Below, piece by piece: positions 1 through 8,533 of a DNA stretch of 64,000 nucleotides. The stretch comes from Cellulomonas sp. Leaf334. Lineage in GTDB: Bacteria; Actinomycetota; Actinomycetes; Actinomycetales; Cellulomonadaceae. Location: contig NZ_LMOO01000001.1 of NCBI RefSeq assembly GCF_001424195.1, positions 1,160,569 to 1,224,568 on the forward strand, written 5' to 3'. How positions within the stretch are numbered: the first letter of the stretch is position 1; each line of letters opens with the position of its first letter. Under the pieces are notes generated by a model. That model was given only the letters and a program-made list of their open reading frames with translations, was not told where the DNA came from and ran no database searches. Made by a program: the position numbers and the translations under genes.

Positions 1-195
1 GGCCAGTCGGTCACCCAGGCGTGGAGCTCGGTCACCACGCAGTCCGGCTCCGCCGTCACCGTGAAGAACGCGGCCTGGAACGGCTCGATCCCGGCAGGCG
101 GCAGCACGCAGTTCGGCTTCAACGGCTCGCACAGCGGCACCAACACCGCGCCGAGCTCGTTCAGCCTCAACGGCACGGTCTGCTCGGTCGCCTGA
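1..195 (+). CDS. C-terminal fragment of a secreted protein ending in a CBM2 cellulose-binding module
   Basis: Only the last 64 residues lie in the window. They match the second half of a family 2 carbohydrate-binding module: VTQAW, a later AAWNG, the FGFNGS motif and a terminal SLNGTVC whose Cys would pair with one near the start of the module. The same motifs occur in the CBM2 of the lyase at 50736 (VTQAW, FGFNGS, ALNGTTC). The module sits at the very C-terminus, so a catalytic domain probably lies upstream outside the window; its nature cannot be seen. A strong hairpin follows the stop codon. Confidence 0.85.
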   Translation, partial: GQSVTQAWSSVTTQSGSAVTVKNAAWNGSIPAGGSTQFGFNGSHSGTNTAPSSFSLNGTVCSVA

Positions 196-200
196 CACGC

Positions 201-237
201 ACCCGGCCCGGGACCCGCACGGGGTCCCGGGCCGGGT
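201..237 (+). terminator. Strong hairpin after the CBM2 gene
   Basis: Perfect inverted repeat, 16-base arms (201-216 and 222-237) with a 5-base loop GCACG, starting 6 bases after the TGA. There is no T-tract, as is common for hairpin terminators in high-GC actinobacteria. Confidence 0.8.
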
Positions 238-252
238 TGCGTCACCTGCGGA

Positions 253-258
253 TACGCT
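253..258 (+). promoter_or_regulatory. -10 box TACGCT for a leaderless NYN transcript
   Basis: TACGCT fits the actinobacterial TAnnnT -10 consensus and ends exactly 6 bases before the ATG at 265, so transcription would begin at the start codon. No Shine-Dalgarno sequence is present. No clear -35 is seen at 17-18 bases. Confidence 0.55.
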
Positions 259-264
259 GGCGCG

Positions 265-840
265 ATGACGACCGAGGCGGCACCGCGCACCACGTACCTC
301 CTGGTCGACGGGGAGAACATCGACGCGACCCTCGGCTCGTCCATCCTCGGCGGCCGCCCCACCCCGGAGCAGCGCCCACGCTGGGAACGCGTGCTCACGT
401 TCGCGCAGCAGACCTGGAACCAGCCCGTCAAGGCGCTGTTCTTCCTCAACGCCTCCAGCGGCACGCTGCCGATGTCGTTCGTGCAGGCGCTGCTGGCCAT
501 CGGCTTCCAGCCGATCCCGCTGTCGGGCGAGTCGTACGAGAAGGTCGTCGACATCGGCATCAAGCGCACGCTCGACGCGATCGCGGGCCGCGGAGGCGAC
601 GTCCTGCTCGCCAGCCACGACGGCGACTTCGCGCCGGAGCTCGAGACGCTCGTCGACGACGAGGACCGGCGCGTCGGCCTCCTGGCGTTCCGCGAGTTCA
701 CGAGCACCCAGCTGTCGGCCCTCGTCGCGAAGGGGCTGGAGACGTTCGACCTCGAGGGCGACGTCGCGGCGTTCAACGTGCAGCTGCCTCGCCTGCGGAT
801 CATCCCGCTCGACGAGTTCGACCCGTTGCGCTACCTCTGA
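265..840 (+). CDS. NYN domain (PIN-like) protein, LabA/DUF88 type
   Basis: 191 residues forming essentially one NYN domain, a PIN-like nuclease fold found in RNA-processing proteins. The acidic residues expected for metal binding are present: D15 in LLVDGEN, D97 in VVDIGI, and D119/D121 in ASHDGDF. No second domain is attached. The start is the ATG directly behind a -10 box, indicating a leaderless message. It stands alone between a terminator and an unrelated membrane-protein pair, so context gives no substrate. RNase activity is inferred from family membership. Confidence 0.85.
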   Translation: MTTEAAPRTTYLLVDGENIDATLGSSILGGRPTPEQRPRWERVLTFAQQTWNQPVKALFFLNASSGTLPMSFVQALLAIGFQPIPLSGESYEKVVDIGIKRTLDAIAGRGGDVLLASHDGDFAPELETLVDDEDRRVGLLAFREFTSTQLSALVAKGLETFDLEGDVAAFNVQLPRLRIIPLDEFDPLRYL

Positions 841-959
841 GGCCCTGCCGCAGGACGCAGGTCACGGCGGGATAACGATGTATCTGCTACCGGTGCGGTT
901 TTACCTAGTACCGCGTGGCTCAGATGCTTCGTGCGCTGGTAGACAGTGCGCTGGTCCCG

Positions 960-1020
960 CCCGAGAAGGCTGCTGACCTGCTCCGTCAACGGCGACGGTG
1001 CAGGTCAGCAGCCTCTCGGG
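960..1020. other. Long hairpin in the intergenic region before the 1089 gene
   Basis: Arms 960-981 and 1000-1020 pair over about 21 bases with a single one-base bulge (core GGCTGCTGACCTGC), loop of 18 bases. It lies 120 bases after the NYN stop and 68 bases before the next ATG. It could terminate NYN transcription or attenuate the downstream pair. The surrounding 841-1088 stretch is less GC-rich than its neighbours and has no convincing gene. Confidence 0.6.
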
Positions 1021-1088
1021 TGTGCCACTCACCAGCCGCACTGCCCGGACGCTCACCCGTCCGGACCAGTCACCACGACGAGGTGGTC

Positions 1089-1733
1089 ATGAAGCGTCAC
1101 ATCCTGGCGGGGCTCGTCCTCGCGCTCCTGACGACGGCGATCGTCCTGTTCTCCGGACCCGAGCTGCAAGGGGTCGCCCTGCTCGGCGCCGCGCTCGGCG
1201 GCGCCCTGGGCCTCGTGCCCGACCGGTCGCCCGCGCAGCGTGCCGCCGGCTTCGCGGTCGGCTTCGTCGCCGCGTGGCTCGGGTACGCCCTCCGCGCCGC
1301 GGTCCTGCCCGACGCCGCCGCCGGCCGCGCCATTGCGGTGCTCGTCGTCGTGCTGGTCTGCCTCGCCGTCGCCGGCCTCACGCGCGGCCGGCTCCCGCTG
1401 TGGTCCGCGCTGCTCGGTGCCGCCGCCATGGCCGGCGCCTACGAGGCCACGTACGCCGCCGACCCGTCCGCGTTCCTCACCTCGTCGGCCACCACCGCGA
1501 CGTCGATCCTGCTCGCCGCCGGAGCCGGGTTCCTGGCCACGTCGGTGCTCGGCGTCGTCGTGATGCAGGACCGCGAGGAGGAGCGGGCCGCCGAGTCACC
1601 CCTCTTCGCGCCGGTCGACCCGCCCGTCGGCGAGTACGAGGGCGCCGACAACCACGCCCCCGCCCGCCCGTACGCCGCCCCGCGGCGCGGCCTGCCCGCC
1701 ACCCGTCCCCTCGACCCCCAGCCGGAGGCCTGA
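1089..1733 (+). CDS. Polytopic membrane protein of unknown function
   Basis: 214 residues. I do not recognise a family. About six hydrophobic stretches fill residues 5-160, followed by a hydrophilic, proline-rich cytoplasmic-looking tail of about 55 residues. An in-frame GTG at 915 exists, but the ATG at 1089 is preferred because a GAGGTGG ribosome site precedes it by a few bases and the protein then begins directly with a membrane segment. The stop codon is one base before the GTG of the next gene, so the two are almost surely co-transcribed and may act together at the membrane. Confidence 0.75.
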   Translation: MKRHILAGLVLALLTTAIVLFSGPELQGVALLGAALGGALGLVPDRSPAQRAAGFAVGFVAAWLGYALRAAVLPDAAAGRAIAVLVVVLVCLAVAGLTRGRLPLWSALLGAAAMAGAYEATYAADPSAFLTSSATTATSILLAAGAGFLATSVLGVVVMQDREEERAAESPLFAPVDPPVGEYEGADNHAPARPYAAPRRGLPATRPLDPQPEA

Positions 1734-1734
1734 C

Positions 1735-4173
1735 GTGCGACGCACGACCACCACCGCGGTAGCGGCCGTCATCCTCGTCCCCCTCGTCGTCGCCGCCGGG
1801 GGCTCCCCCGCGCTCGCCGCCGACTCGGGTGACGTCACCGTCTCCAACACCGAGACCGTCCAGGCCCGCCTGTCCGCCACCGGGTCGTTCCAGGGGGCCC
1901 GCGTGTACGAGCAGCTCGCCCTGACCGGCCACGGCACCGCGACCATCGCGAACCCCGTCTCCACCGAGGGACTGCGCAACCTCGACGGCTTCGGCGGCTA
2001 CAAGGTCGTCGACGGCAAGCTGGTCAGCACCCTCTCCGTCGACGGCGAGCGGCGCGAACGCTCCCTGAGCGACTACGACAAGGACCTCCCGCTCACCGTC
2101 GAGGTCACCTACACGTTCGACGGGGAGACGGTGCAGCCCGGCGCGGTCGTCGGCAAGGCCGGCACCCTCGGCGTGCATTACAAGGTCACCAACGTCACCG
2201 GCAAGACCCAGGACGTCACCTACGACGACGGCACCGGCACGATGGCCACTGCCTCCGCCGAGACCGTGATCCCGATGATCGGCCAGCTGGTCACCGTCCT
2301 GCCCTCCACGTTCACCGACGTGCAGTCCGACGAGGCCGGCATGGCCGGCGACGGCCGCGGCGGCACGCGCATGCAGTTCCAGATGACCCTGTTCCCGCCC
2401 ATCGGGTCCGCGACCGCCGAGTTCGGCTACACCGCCGAGGTCAGCCACGCGGTCATCCCGAAGGCCACCCTGACGTCCATGCCCGTCTCGCCCCTCGAGT
2501 ACCCCTCGTTCAAGGGCGGCGCCGCCAGCTACCAGGCCGGCGCGCAGAAGGGCGTGGACCTCACAGCCGGTGCGACGAAGATCGACGAGTCAGTCCTCCA
2601 GCTCCACGACGGCGCGGCGCAGCTCCTCGCGGGGCTGCTCCAGCTCCGCGACGGCGCGGCGACGCTCTCCGACGGACTCAACGACTCGGCTGCGCCCGGG
2701 GCGGCACAGCTCGCAGCCGGCCTGAACGACAAGGCTGCGCCCGGTGCCGAGAAGCTGGCTGCGGGCCTCAACGACAAGCTCGCCCCTGGCGCCCAGCAGC
2801 TCGCAGCCGGCCTGACCAAGGATGCGGCGCCCGGAGCAGCCGCCCTCGCCCTGGGTGCGAGCCAGCTCGACACGGGTCTGGCCGACGCCGTCAAGAAGGC
2901 ACCCGCGCTGATCACCGGACTGACGGACGTCGACGCCGGGCTCACCACCGTCGAAGCAGGCCTCACCACGATGTACGGCGGACTCACCGACATGTCGAAC
3001 AGTGCGCCGGCACTCACCACGGGCATCGCCACGCTGAAGGCCAGGATCGGCAGCATCACGACAACGGGAACGCTCCTCGGAACCCTTGAGCAGCTCCGGG
3101 TGGGCGCCGCGACCGCTGCAGCCGGATCCACCCAGCTCTCGCTGAACGCCACCGGCCTGGGCACCTCGCTCGACGCGAGCGTGACTGAGCTCGACAAGCT
3201 CAAGGCGTCCGTCGATCCTGACCCCGCCGCACAGCTGGCCTACGCCACCGAGCTGGCAACCCTGAGCGCCAAGATCGACAAGCTGGCAGAGATCAGCGCG
3301 GGCAACGCGACGCTCGCGGACAACTTGGGAGTCGTGGCAGGCGGCCTGGCCCAGGTCGAGTGCGGAGTGAGCGGCGCCCGAGCGGGTTGCCCGAAGGACA
3401 GTTCGGGCAATGTCGTGCCGGGCGTGCTCGAGGGAGTGGGAAGCATCGAGGCCGGGGTCGGGTTGCTCCTAGGCGGGATCAACCAGGTCAGGGCCGGCAT
3501 GGGAGACGCCGACGACACCAAGGCCGACCTGACGGCGCGCGGTGGCATCCACTCCCTGCAGGCCGGCGTCAAGGAGCTGCGCGCTGGTGGCGGGGCGCTC
3601 GGCTCCGGCCTCGGACAGCTCAGCGCCGGTGCGACGAGGCTGAACGCCGGTGCTGGGTCGCTGTCCACGGGTCTGACCACGGCCGCGACCGGCTCTGCGG
3701 CTCTTGCCGCCGGTCTGCAGGACGCGGCGGCAGGTTCGACCACGCTGTCCGACGGCATCGAGACGGCAGCCGAGGGCTCCGACGAGCTCGCCGACGGCAT
3801 CGAGGCCGCCGCCGACGGCTCCACGCAGCTCTCCGAGGGCCTCGTCACCGCCTCGGAGGGTGCGCCCAAGCTCGTCGACGGGACGCAGCAGCTGTCCGAC
3901 GAGGGCACGTCGCAGGTGGTCGTCAGCGGGCAGGGCACCGCGGAGGACTTCGGCGTGAAGTACGCGGTGCTGAGCGCCGGTGCCGAGCGGGCGCAGACCG
4001 AGGGCATGGCGTACGGCGCGCCGGAGGGTGCGACGGGAGCCACGGCCTACTCGATCGAGATCGCCGGGGTCGACGGCACCGGGGCCAGCTCGGTGGGACG
4101 CCTCATCCTGGCGATCGTCCTGTTCGCCGGAGGGATCGGCCTGGCGACGCTCGCGCGGCGACGCTTCGTCTGA
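1735..4173 (+). CDS. Secreted, membrane-anchored repeat protein (YhgE/Pip-like repeats)
   Basis: 812 residues. N-terminal signal peptide (about 1-29, ending PALAA), an extracellular beta-rich region to about 260, then some 470 residues of repeats of the type xLxxGLxxAAxGSxxL (for example LAAGLNDKAAPG repeated three times and later AAEGSDELADGI), and a C-terminal membrane segment before a positively charged end (ARRRFV). Such Gly/Ala/Ser repeats occur in the outer loop of YhgE/Pip family membrane proteins and predict long helical or coiled structure. GTG start one base after the previous stop. Function unknown; a cell-envelope role is inferred. Confidence 0.75.
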   Translation: MRRTTTTAVAAVILVPLVVAAGGSPALAADSGDVTVSNTETVQARLSATGSFQGARVYEQLALTGHGTATIANPVSTEGLRNLDGFGGYKVVDGKLVSTLSVDGERRERSLSDYDKDLPLTVEVTYTFDGETVQPGAVVGKAGTLGVHYKVTNVTGKTQDVTYDDGTGTMATASAETVIPMIGQLVTVLPSTFTDVQSDEAGMAGDGRGGTRMQFQMTLFPPIGSATAEFGYTAEVSHAVIPKATLTSMPVSPLEYPSFKGGAASYQAGAQKGVDLTAGATKIDESVLQLHDGAAQLLAGLLQLRDGAATLSDGLNDSAAPGAAQLAAGLNDKAAPGAEKLAAGLNDKLAPGAQQLAAGLTKDAAPGAAALALGASQLDTGLADAVKKAPALITGLTDVDAGLTTVEAGLTTMYGGLTDMSNSAPALTTGIATLKARIGSITTTGTLLGTLEQLRVGAATAAAGSTQLSLNATGLGTSLDASVTELDKLKASVDPDPAAQLAYATELATLSAKIDKLAEISAGNATLADNLGVVAGGLAQVECGVSGARAGCPKDSSGNVVPGVLEGVGSIEAGVGLLLGGINQVRAGMGDADDTKADLTARGGIHSLQAGVKELRAGGGALGSGLGQLSAGATRLNAGAGSLSTGLTTAATGSAALAAGLQDAAAGSTTLSDGIETAAEGSDELADGIEAAADGSTQLSEGLVTASEGAPKLVDGTQQLSDEGTSQVVVSGQGTAEDFGVKYAVLSAGAERAQTEGMAYGAPEGATGATAYSIEIAGVDGTGASSVGRLILAIVLFAGGIGLATLARRRFV

Positions 4174-4180
4174 CCGGACA

Positions 4181-4220
4181 CCGAAGGCGTGTGACCCGTC
4201 CGCGGGTCGCACGCCTTCGG
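4181..4220. terminator. Bidirectional terminator between convergent genes
   Basis: 18-base arms (4181-4198, 4203-4220) with one G-T pair and a TCCG loop, placed 7 bases after the plus-strand stop and 4 bases before the stop of the minus-strand lipoprotein gene. The position suits termination from both sides. Confidence 0.8.
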
Positions 4221-4224
4221 GCTG

Positions 4225-4977
4225 TCAGGAGCCGAAGCCGGCGGCGAGCGCCTCGTCGATCGCTTCCTCGACGTGCGCCTTGTGCTCGGACGCGAACAGC
4301 CCCACCCCGTGCGCGCTCCCGCTGAGCTCCATGAACGTGCTCGGGTCGTCGGGGCGGGAGACGTCCCGGGAGGAGTCGATGCCGACGCTCGCGTCGTCGG
4401 TCGTGGCGATGACGAGCAGCGGACCCGTGTAGGTGCTCGCCTCCGAGTTCGCGTCCTGGCCGTCGAAGACCGCGGGCGGCCCGAGCGCGACCACCGAGAC
4501 CGCGTCGACGTCGTCCGCGAACGCCGCCGCGTACGCGCCGCCCTTGGAGGCGCCGACGAGGGCGACGTCCGTGGCGCCGAGGCCGCGCAGGACGTCGACC
4601 GCACCGATGAACGATGACGCACCGTCGGCGGCCCAGCCGAACGAGGCGACGAGGTACCCCTCCCCCGCCAGCCGTGCGAGCTCCGCTGCCCACTGGCACG
4701 CGTCGCCCTGGTTCTGCGGGGCGAGGAGCACGCCCTTGGTCCCGGACCCGGTGAACGACACAAGCGTCGGGTCGTCCTGCGGGCCGGTCGTGACCGTGGC
4801 GGTGCCTTCGGGCAGGCAGGTCGGGGTGTCGGCGGGGACGAGCGAGGCGGAGATGCCGGCGGGTGCCGCCTCCGAGGAGGTCGGCTCCGGGGTGTCGTCC
4901 GTTCCCCCGGAGGACGTGCACGCGGCGAGGGAGAGGACGGCGAGGGCGGGGAGCAGGAGACGCACGGCGCTGGGCAT
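4225..4977 (-). CDS. Alpha/beta-hydrolase lipoprotein
   Basis: 250 residues. Lipoprotein signal with lipobox LSLAAC (Cys20), then a Thr/Ser/Glu-rich spacer and an alpha/beta-hydrolase-like domain. The nucleophile elbow is GASKG, with the catalytic His probably in GSAHG near the C-terminus and an acidic residue in TTDDAS. Members of this broad group are exported esterases or dienelactone-hydrolase-like proteins; the substrate cannot be told. It shares a terminator with the convergent gene and is separate from the chelatase gene upstream by 49 bases. Confidence 0.8.
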   Translation of the reverse strand: MPSAVRLLLPALAVLSLAACTSSGGTDDTPEPTSSEAAPAGISASLVPADTPTCLPEGTATVTTGPQDDPTLVSFTGSGTKGVLLAPQNQGDACQWAAELARLAGEGYLVASFGWAADGASSFIGAVDVLRGLGATDVALVGASKGGAYAAAFADDVDAVSVVALGPPAVFDGQDANSEASTYTGPLLVIATTDDASVGIDSSRDVSRPDDPSTFMELSGSAHGVGLFASEHKAHVEEAIDEALAAGFGS

Positions 4978-5026
4978 CCCCCGTTCCTAGAGGTACGGAA
5001 CGCTTCGAGGCAACCCGCGTCTCACG

Positions 5027-5767
5027 TCAGGTGGCGGCGTCGTACCTGTCGAGGACGATGTGCGCGAGGCGCTCGTCCGGTGCCAGCGGGGACGTGACGA
5101 CGTCGGCCCCCGCCTCCTGGACCCGGTCGTAGAAGTACCCCGGTGCGAGCAGGTACGAGGCGACCACGACGCGTCCGCCGGGCGGGGTGTCGGCACGGGC
5201 GTTGGCGACGGCAGCCGGGACGCGAGGCTCGGCGCCCGCCCCGTACCCGATGGTCACGGGTTGCTCGAGCCGGTCGGCCAGGCCCGCCGCGACCGCCTCC
5301 ACCGCGAGCGCGGCCGCCGGGTCGGTGGACCCGGCGGCGGCGAGCACCACGGAGTCCTCGGCTGCCAGACCTGCGTCCGTCAGGCGGTCCACGAGGATGT
5401 CGACCAGCCGCTCGTCCGGGCCCAGGGGTGCCGCGGCGGTGGCGCCGGGCTGGTCCACCGCGGTGGCGATGTCCACCTTCACGTGGAAACCCACGGACAG
5501 CAGCAGCGGCACCACGACAGCACCGGAGGAGTCGCTGTCGAGGGCGTGCGTCACGACGTCGGCGACCTCCGGCTGCTGCACGTCGACGAACGCCTCGCGC
5601 ACGTCGAGATCCGGCCGGAAGGCGGCGACCCCTGTCAGGATCGACCGGACGGCAGCGCGTCCGTCGGCGTCGTCGGTGCCGTGCGAGCAGCCCACCAGGA
5701 CGGGGCCGCCGACCTCGCCGTGGTCGTGCTCGGGTACAGGGCCTCGGGCATGCAGTGCGTTCGTCAT
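5027..5767 (-). CDS. Sirohydrochlorin chelatase (CbiX/SirB family)
   Basis: 246 residues with two CbiX-type halves. Metal-binding histidines are visible at H29 (GCSHGT) and H94 (VGFHVKVD), 65 residues apart as in SirB-type ferrochelatases. It would insert Fe2+ into sirohydrochlorin to finish siroheme, which the adjacent NirB needs; the CobA protein in the same operon carries no recognised chelatase function of its own. The ATG overlaps the hemD stop by ATGA, so it is the last gene of the nirB operon. Confidence 0.87.
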   Translation of the reverse strand: MTNALHARGPVPEHDHGEVGGPVLVGCSHGTDDADGRAAVRSILTGVAAFRPDLDVREAFVDVQQPEVADVVTHALDSDSSGAVVVPLLLSVGFHVKVDIATAVDQPGATAAAPLGPDERLVDILVDRLTDAGLAAEDSVVLAAAGSTDPAAALAVEAVAAGLADRLEQPVTIGYGAGAEPRVPAAVANARADTPPGGRVVVASYLLAPGYFYDRVQEAGADVVTSPLAPDERLAHIVLDRYDAAT

Positions 5768-6882
5768 CCGACCTCCTCCAGCTGGAGACGGTATCCCCTC
5801 TTGACCACCGTGCGGATCAGCTGGCGGCTTCCTGTCGCGTCCCGGAGGCGGGCGATGGCCACCTCGGCGGCGTGCGGGTCCTGTGAGTCTCCGGGCAACG
5901 CGGCCAGCACCTGGTCGCGGGGTACCACGGCCCCTCCCGCGGCGGCCAGCAGCCGGAGGACCTCCAGACCGGTCGGCGTGAGCGCGAGCACGTGACCGTC
6001 GAGCACGGCGGTCCCGCGGTGCACCTGGAGCGGGCCCGCCACGGTCTGCAGTGCCTGGAGCCCGCCGTAGTGGCCGACGAGCGAGCGGACCAGGGCACCC
6101 AGACGTCCCCGTTCGGGCACCAGCGGCGCGATCCCCCGATCCAGCAGCGGCTTGGCGGTGATCGGTCCGACGGCCGCCATGACGACGCTGCCGCGCTGCG
6201 CGAGCGTCACGATGTCGGCGGTGACGCCCTCCTCGTCGGCCGCCTCGAGCCAGGCGTGCGCTCCGGGCGCGGACGTGAAGACGACCGCGTCGATCTCCCC
6301 CGCGGCGACGGCGCGGACCGAGGCCGTCACGACGGCCGGGTCCGGGGGCGGACCCCAGCGGTACACGACGAGGCTGCGGACCCGGGCACCGGCGGCGGCG
6401 AACGCCTCGTCGAGACCGTCCGCGCCGGCGCCGTGGTGCTGGACGGCGATGTCGCGGCCGGCGACCCCTTCGTCCAGGAGCACCTCGGCGATCTCGGCGC
6501 TCGTCTCGGACTCCGCGACCCAGTCGGCGGTCAGCCCGGCGGCCTGGATCGCCCCGCGCGCCTTGGGTCCGCGCGCCACGATCCGGGTGCCCTTGAGCAT
6601 CTGCACGAGCGGCTCGTCGAGCCCGGCCGCGTCGGCCGCCTCGATCCAGCCGCGGAACCCGATCCCCGTGGTCACCACCACGGTGTCCGGCGGGTGGGCG
6701 AGCAGCGACCGCGTGCCTTCGAGCAGCCGTGCGTCGTCGGTGTGGGGAACCATGCTCAGCGCCGGGGCGTGCCGGACGACGGCACCTCGGCGACCCAGTG
6801 CGGCGGCGAGCTCGGCCGACCGCCGGTCGGCGGTGATGAGCACGACGAGGCCCGCGAGGGTCTGGTCGATAGGTTCGCTCAC
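5764..6882 (-). CDS. hemD: Uroporphyrinogen-III synthase fused to a winged-helix domain
   Basis: 372 residues. Residues 1 to about 265 form a HemD-type uroporphyrinogen-III synthase, which closes hydroxymethylbilane to uroporphyrinogen III. Residues about 275-370 are an OmpR/PhoB-type winged helix (TPTGLEVLRLL, VVPRDQVL, VAIARLR, TVVKRGYRL). This fusion is known in actinobacterial nitrite-reductase clusters. The wing may bind DNA and regulate the nitrate/nitrite genes, but that is inference. It overlaps neighbours on both sides by 4 bases. Confidence 0.88.
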   Translation of the reverse strand: MSEPIDQTLAGLVVLITADRRSAELAAALGRRGAVVRHAPALSMVPHTDDARLLEGTRSLLAHPPDTVVVTTGIGFRGWIEAADAAGLDEPLVQMLKGTRIVARGPKARGAIQAAGLTADWVAESETSAEIAEVLLDEGVAGRDIAVQHHGAGADGLDEAFAAAGARVRSLVVYRWGPPPDPAVVTASVRAVAAGEIDAVVFTSAPGAHAWLEAADEEGVTADIVTLAQRGSVVMAAVGPITAKPLLDRGIAPLVPERGRLGALVRSLVGHYGGLQALQTVAGPLQVHRGTAVLDGHVLALTPTGLEVLRLLAAAGGAVVPRDQVLAALPGDSQDPHAAEVAIARLRDATGSRQLIRTVVKRGYRLQLEEVG

Positions 6883-8150
6883 GTGGCCATTGTGACGGCC
6901 TCGGGGGCCGTGTCGTCCGGCGACGCGGCCGTGTGAGCGGCGTCACCATGGTCGGGCTCGAGCAGCCCGGCCGCGGCGACGGCACCCAGCACGATGACTG
7001 CGGGCGCCCGCACGCCGGCCGCGGCCGCGACGTCGACGACGTCGTCCAGGCGCGCACGGGTGACGCGCTGACCGGGCAGCGTGCCCTCCTCGACCAGCGC
7101 GACCGGTGTGGCATGGTCCGCGCCGGCGTCGAGCGCCTGCGTGGCCAACGTCGCCAGCGCGCTCACGCCCATGAGGACGACGACCGTGCACGACCCGTCG
7201 CGCAGACCGGTGAGCGCCGCCGACGACCAGCCGTCGTGCCCGTTCATCACGTGCACGGCGCCGACCGTGCCGCGGTGCGTCAGGGGGATGCCGGCGGCGG
7301 CGGGCGCGGCGAACGCGCTGCTCACCCCGGGGATGACCTCGACGGGCACGTCGGCCTCCCGGCAGGCGAGCACCTCCTCGCCGCCCCGGCCGTAGACGAA
7401 CGGATCCCCACCCTTGAGCCGGACGACGACCCGGCCGCGCTGGGCCTGCTCGACGAGGATCCGGCCGATCTCGTGCTGCGGGACCGGGTGGTGGCCGGGC
7501 GTCTTGCCGACGTCGATGATCTCCACGCCGGGCGCCAGCTCGTCGAGCACGGCGACCGGACCGAGGCGGTCGGTGACCACGACGTCCGCCTCGGCGAGCG
7601 CGCGGCGGCCCGCGAGGGTGAGCAGCCCGACGTCGCCGGGTCCGCCGCCGACGAGCACGACGCGGCCCGCGTGGGCGCGTCGGTGACGCAGGTCCACGCG
7701 TCCCTCGCGCAATTGGGACGCGACGGCGTCGCGGACGGCGATCGTGCGCCGCGGGTCCGCCGCACCCGTCGAGACCACGCCCACCAGGACGTCGCCCTGC
7801 TGGGTGGTCGCGGGCGTGCGGGCCGAACCGTCGGTGCCGGAGCCCGCGTCGACGCAGAACGTCTGGCGCTCCGTGGCCCACGCCAGCACGGCCGCGTCGG
7901 TCGCACGGTCCCCGGTCGCGGTGTGCACGAGCCAGGCGCCGTCGAGGTCGGACTCCTCGACCTCGCGGACGCGCCACTCGATCAGGCCCCAGCGGTGCAG
8001 GTCGAGGAGCACCTCGCACAGCTGCGGCGCGACGACCACGACCTTCGCAGCGTCCGCGAGCAGCGACTGCACGCGCCGCGCGGCGACGGGTCCGCCGCCG
8101 ACGACGAGGACGCGGCGGCCGGTCAGCTGGAGTCCGAGCATGGTGGTCAC
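6879..8150 (-). CDS. cobA: Uroporphyrinogen-III C-methyltransferase with N-terminal precorrin-2 dehydrogenase-like domain
   Basis: 423 residues, CysG-like order. N-terminal Rossmann domain (VVGGGPVAARR, about residues 15-25) resembles the NAD-dependent precorrin-2 dehydrogenase of CysG. The C-terminal half is a SAM-dependent methyltransferase: VLVGGGPGDVGLLT, VRLKGGDPFVYGRGGEE and VIPGVSSAFAAPA. Together they convert uroporphyrinogen III to sirohydrochlorin for siroheme. The GTG start overlaps the nirD stop as GTGA. The C-terminus carries a short acidic tail not typical of the domain. Confidence 0.9.
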   Translation of the reverse strand: MTTMLGLQLTGRRVLVVGGGPVAARRVQSLLADAAKVVVVAPQLCEVLLDLHRWGLIEWRVREVEESDLDGAWLVHTATGDRATDAAVLAWATERQTFCVDAGSGTDGSARTPATTQQGDVLVGVVSTGAADPRRTIAVRDAVASQLREGRVDLRHRRAHAGRVVLVGGGPGDVGLLTLAGRRALAEADVVVTDRLGPVAVLDELAPGVEIIDVGKTPGHHPVPQHEIGRILVEQAQRGRVVVRLKGGDPFVYGRGGEEVLACREADVPVEVIPGVSSAFAAPAAAGIPLTHRGTVGAVHVMNGHDGWSSAALTGLRDGSCTVVVLMGVSALATLATQALDAGADHATPVALVEEGTLPGQRVTRARLDDVVDVAAAAGVRAPAVIVLGAVAAAGLLEPDHGDAAHTAASPDDTAPEAVTMAT

Positions 8151-8533
8151 GAGCCCACCTCCACGATCCCGTCACGCACCCGGACCGGCCAGGTGCGCAG
8201 GTCGGGCGGCAGGTCCCGGGCGGGCGTCTTCCCGGCGACGTCCAGGCACCGGCCTGTCGTCAGGTCGAAGACCTGCTTGTACATCGGGGACGCCACCGTC
8301 GGCACCTCGACGTCGTCGACGAACCGGGAACCGACGATCCCCCGCGAGATCACGTACGCGTCGCTGAACGGGTCGTGCTGCTGGACGGCGAGCACGCGAC
8401 CGTCGAGGAGGCGGAAGAGCGCGACCTGGCCGGCTCCGAGCAGGGCGGCCGCGCCCCGTTCGGGCGCGAGGTCGTCCAGACGACACACGGCGGTCCACAC
8501 AGCGGTCTCGGGCGTGGTCTCCAGCGTGGTCAT
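8147..8533 (-). CDS. nirD: Nitrite reductase (NADH) small subunit
   Basis: 128 residues, a NirD-type Rieske-like fold. As is usual for NirD, the four Rieske iron-sulfur ligands are not all present (QQHDPFSDAYVISRG instead of paired CxH boxes). It pairs with NirB to reduce nitrite to ammonium in the cytoplasm. ATG overlaps the nirB stop as ATGA and its own stop overlaps the cobA start, so stoichiometric coupled translation is likely. Confidence 0.93.
   Translation of the reverse strand: MTTLETTPETAVWTAVCRLDDLAPERGAAALLGAGQVALFRLLDGRVLAVQQHDPFSDAYVISRGIVGSRFVDDVEVPTVASPMYKQVFDLTTGRCLDVAGKTPARDLPPDLRTWPVRVRDGIVEVGS

Noticed and set aside
915..1088. Extended start of the membrane protein gene
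   Set aside because: The extra 58 residues cover the large hairpin and have no protein-like character; the ATG at 1089 has a ribosome site and starts at the membrane helix.
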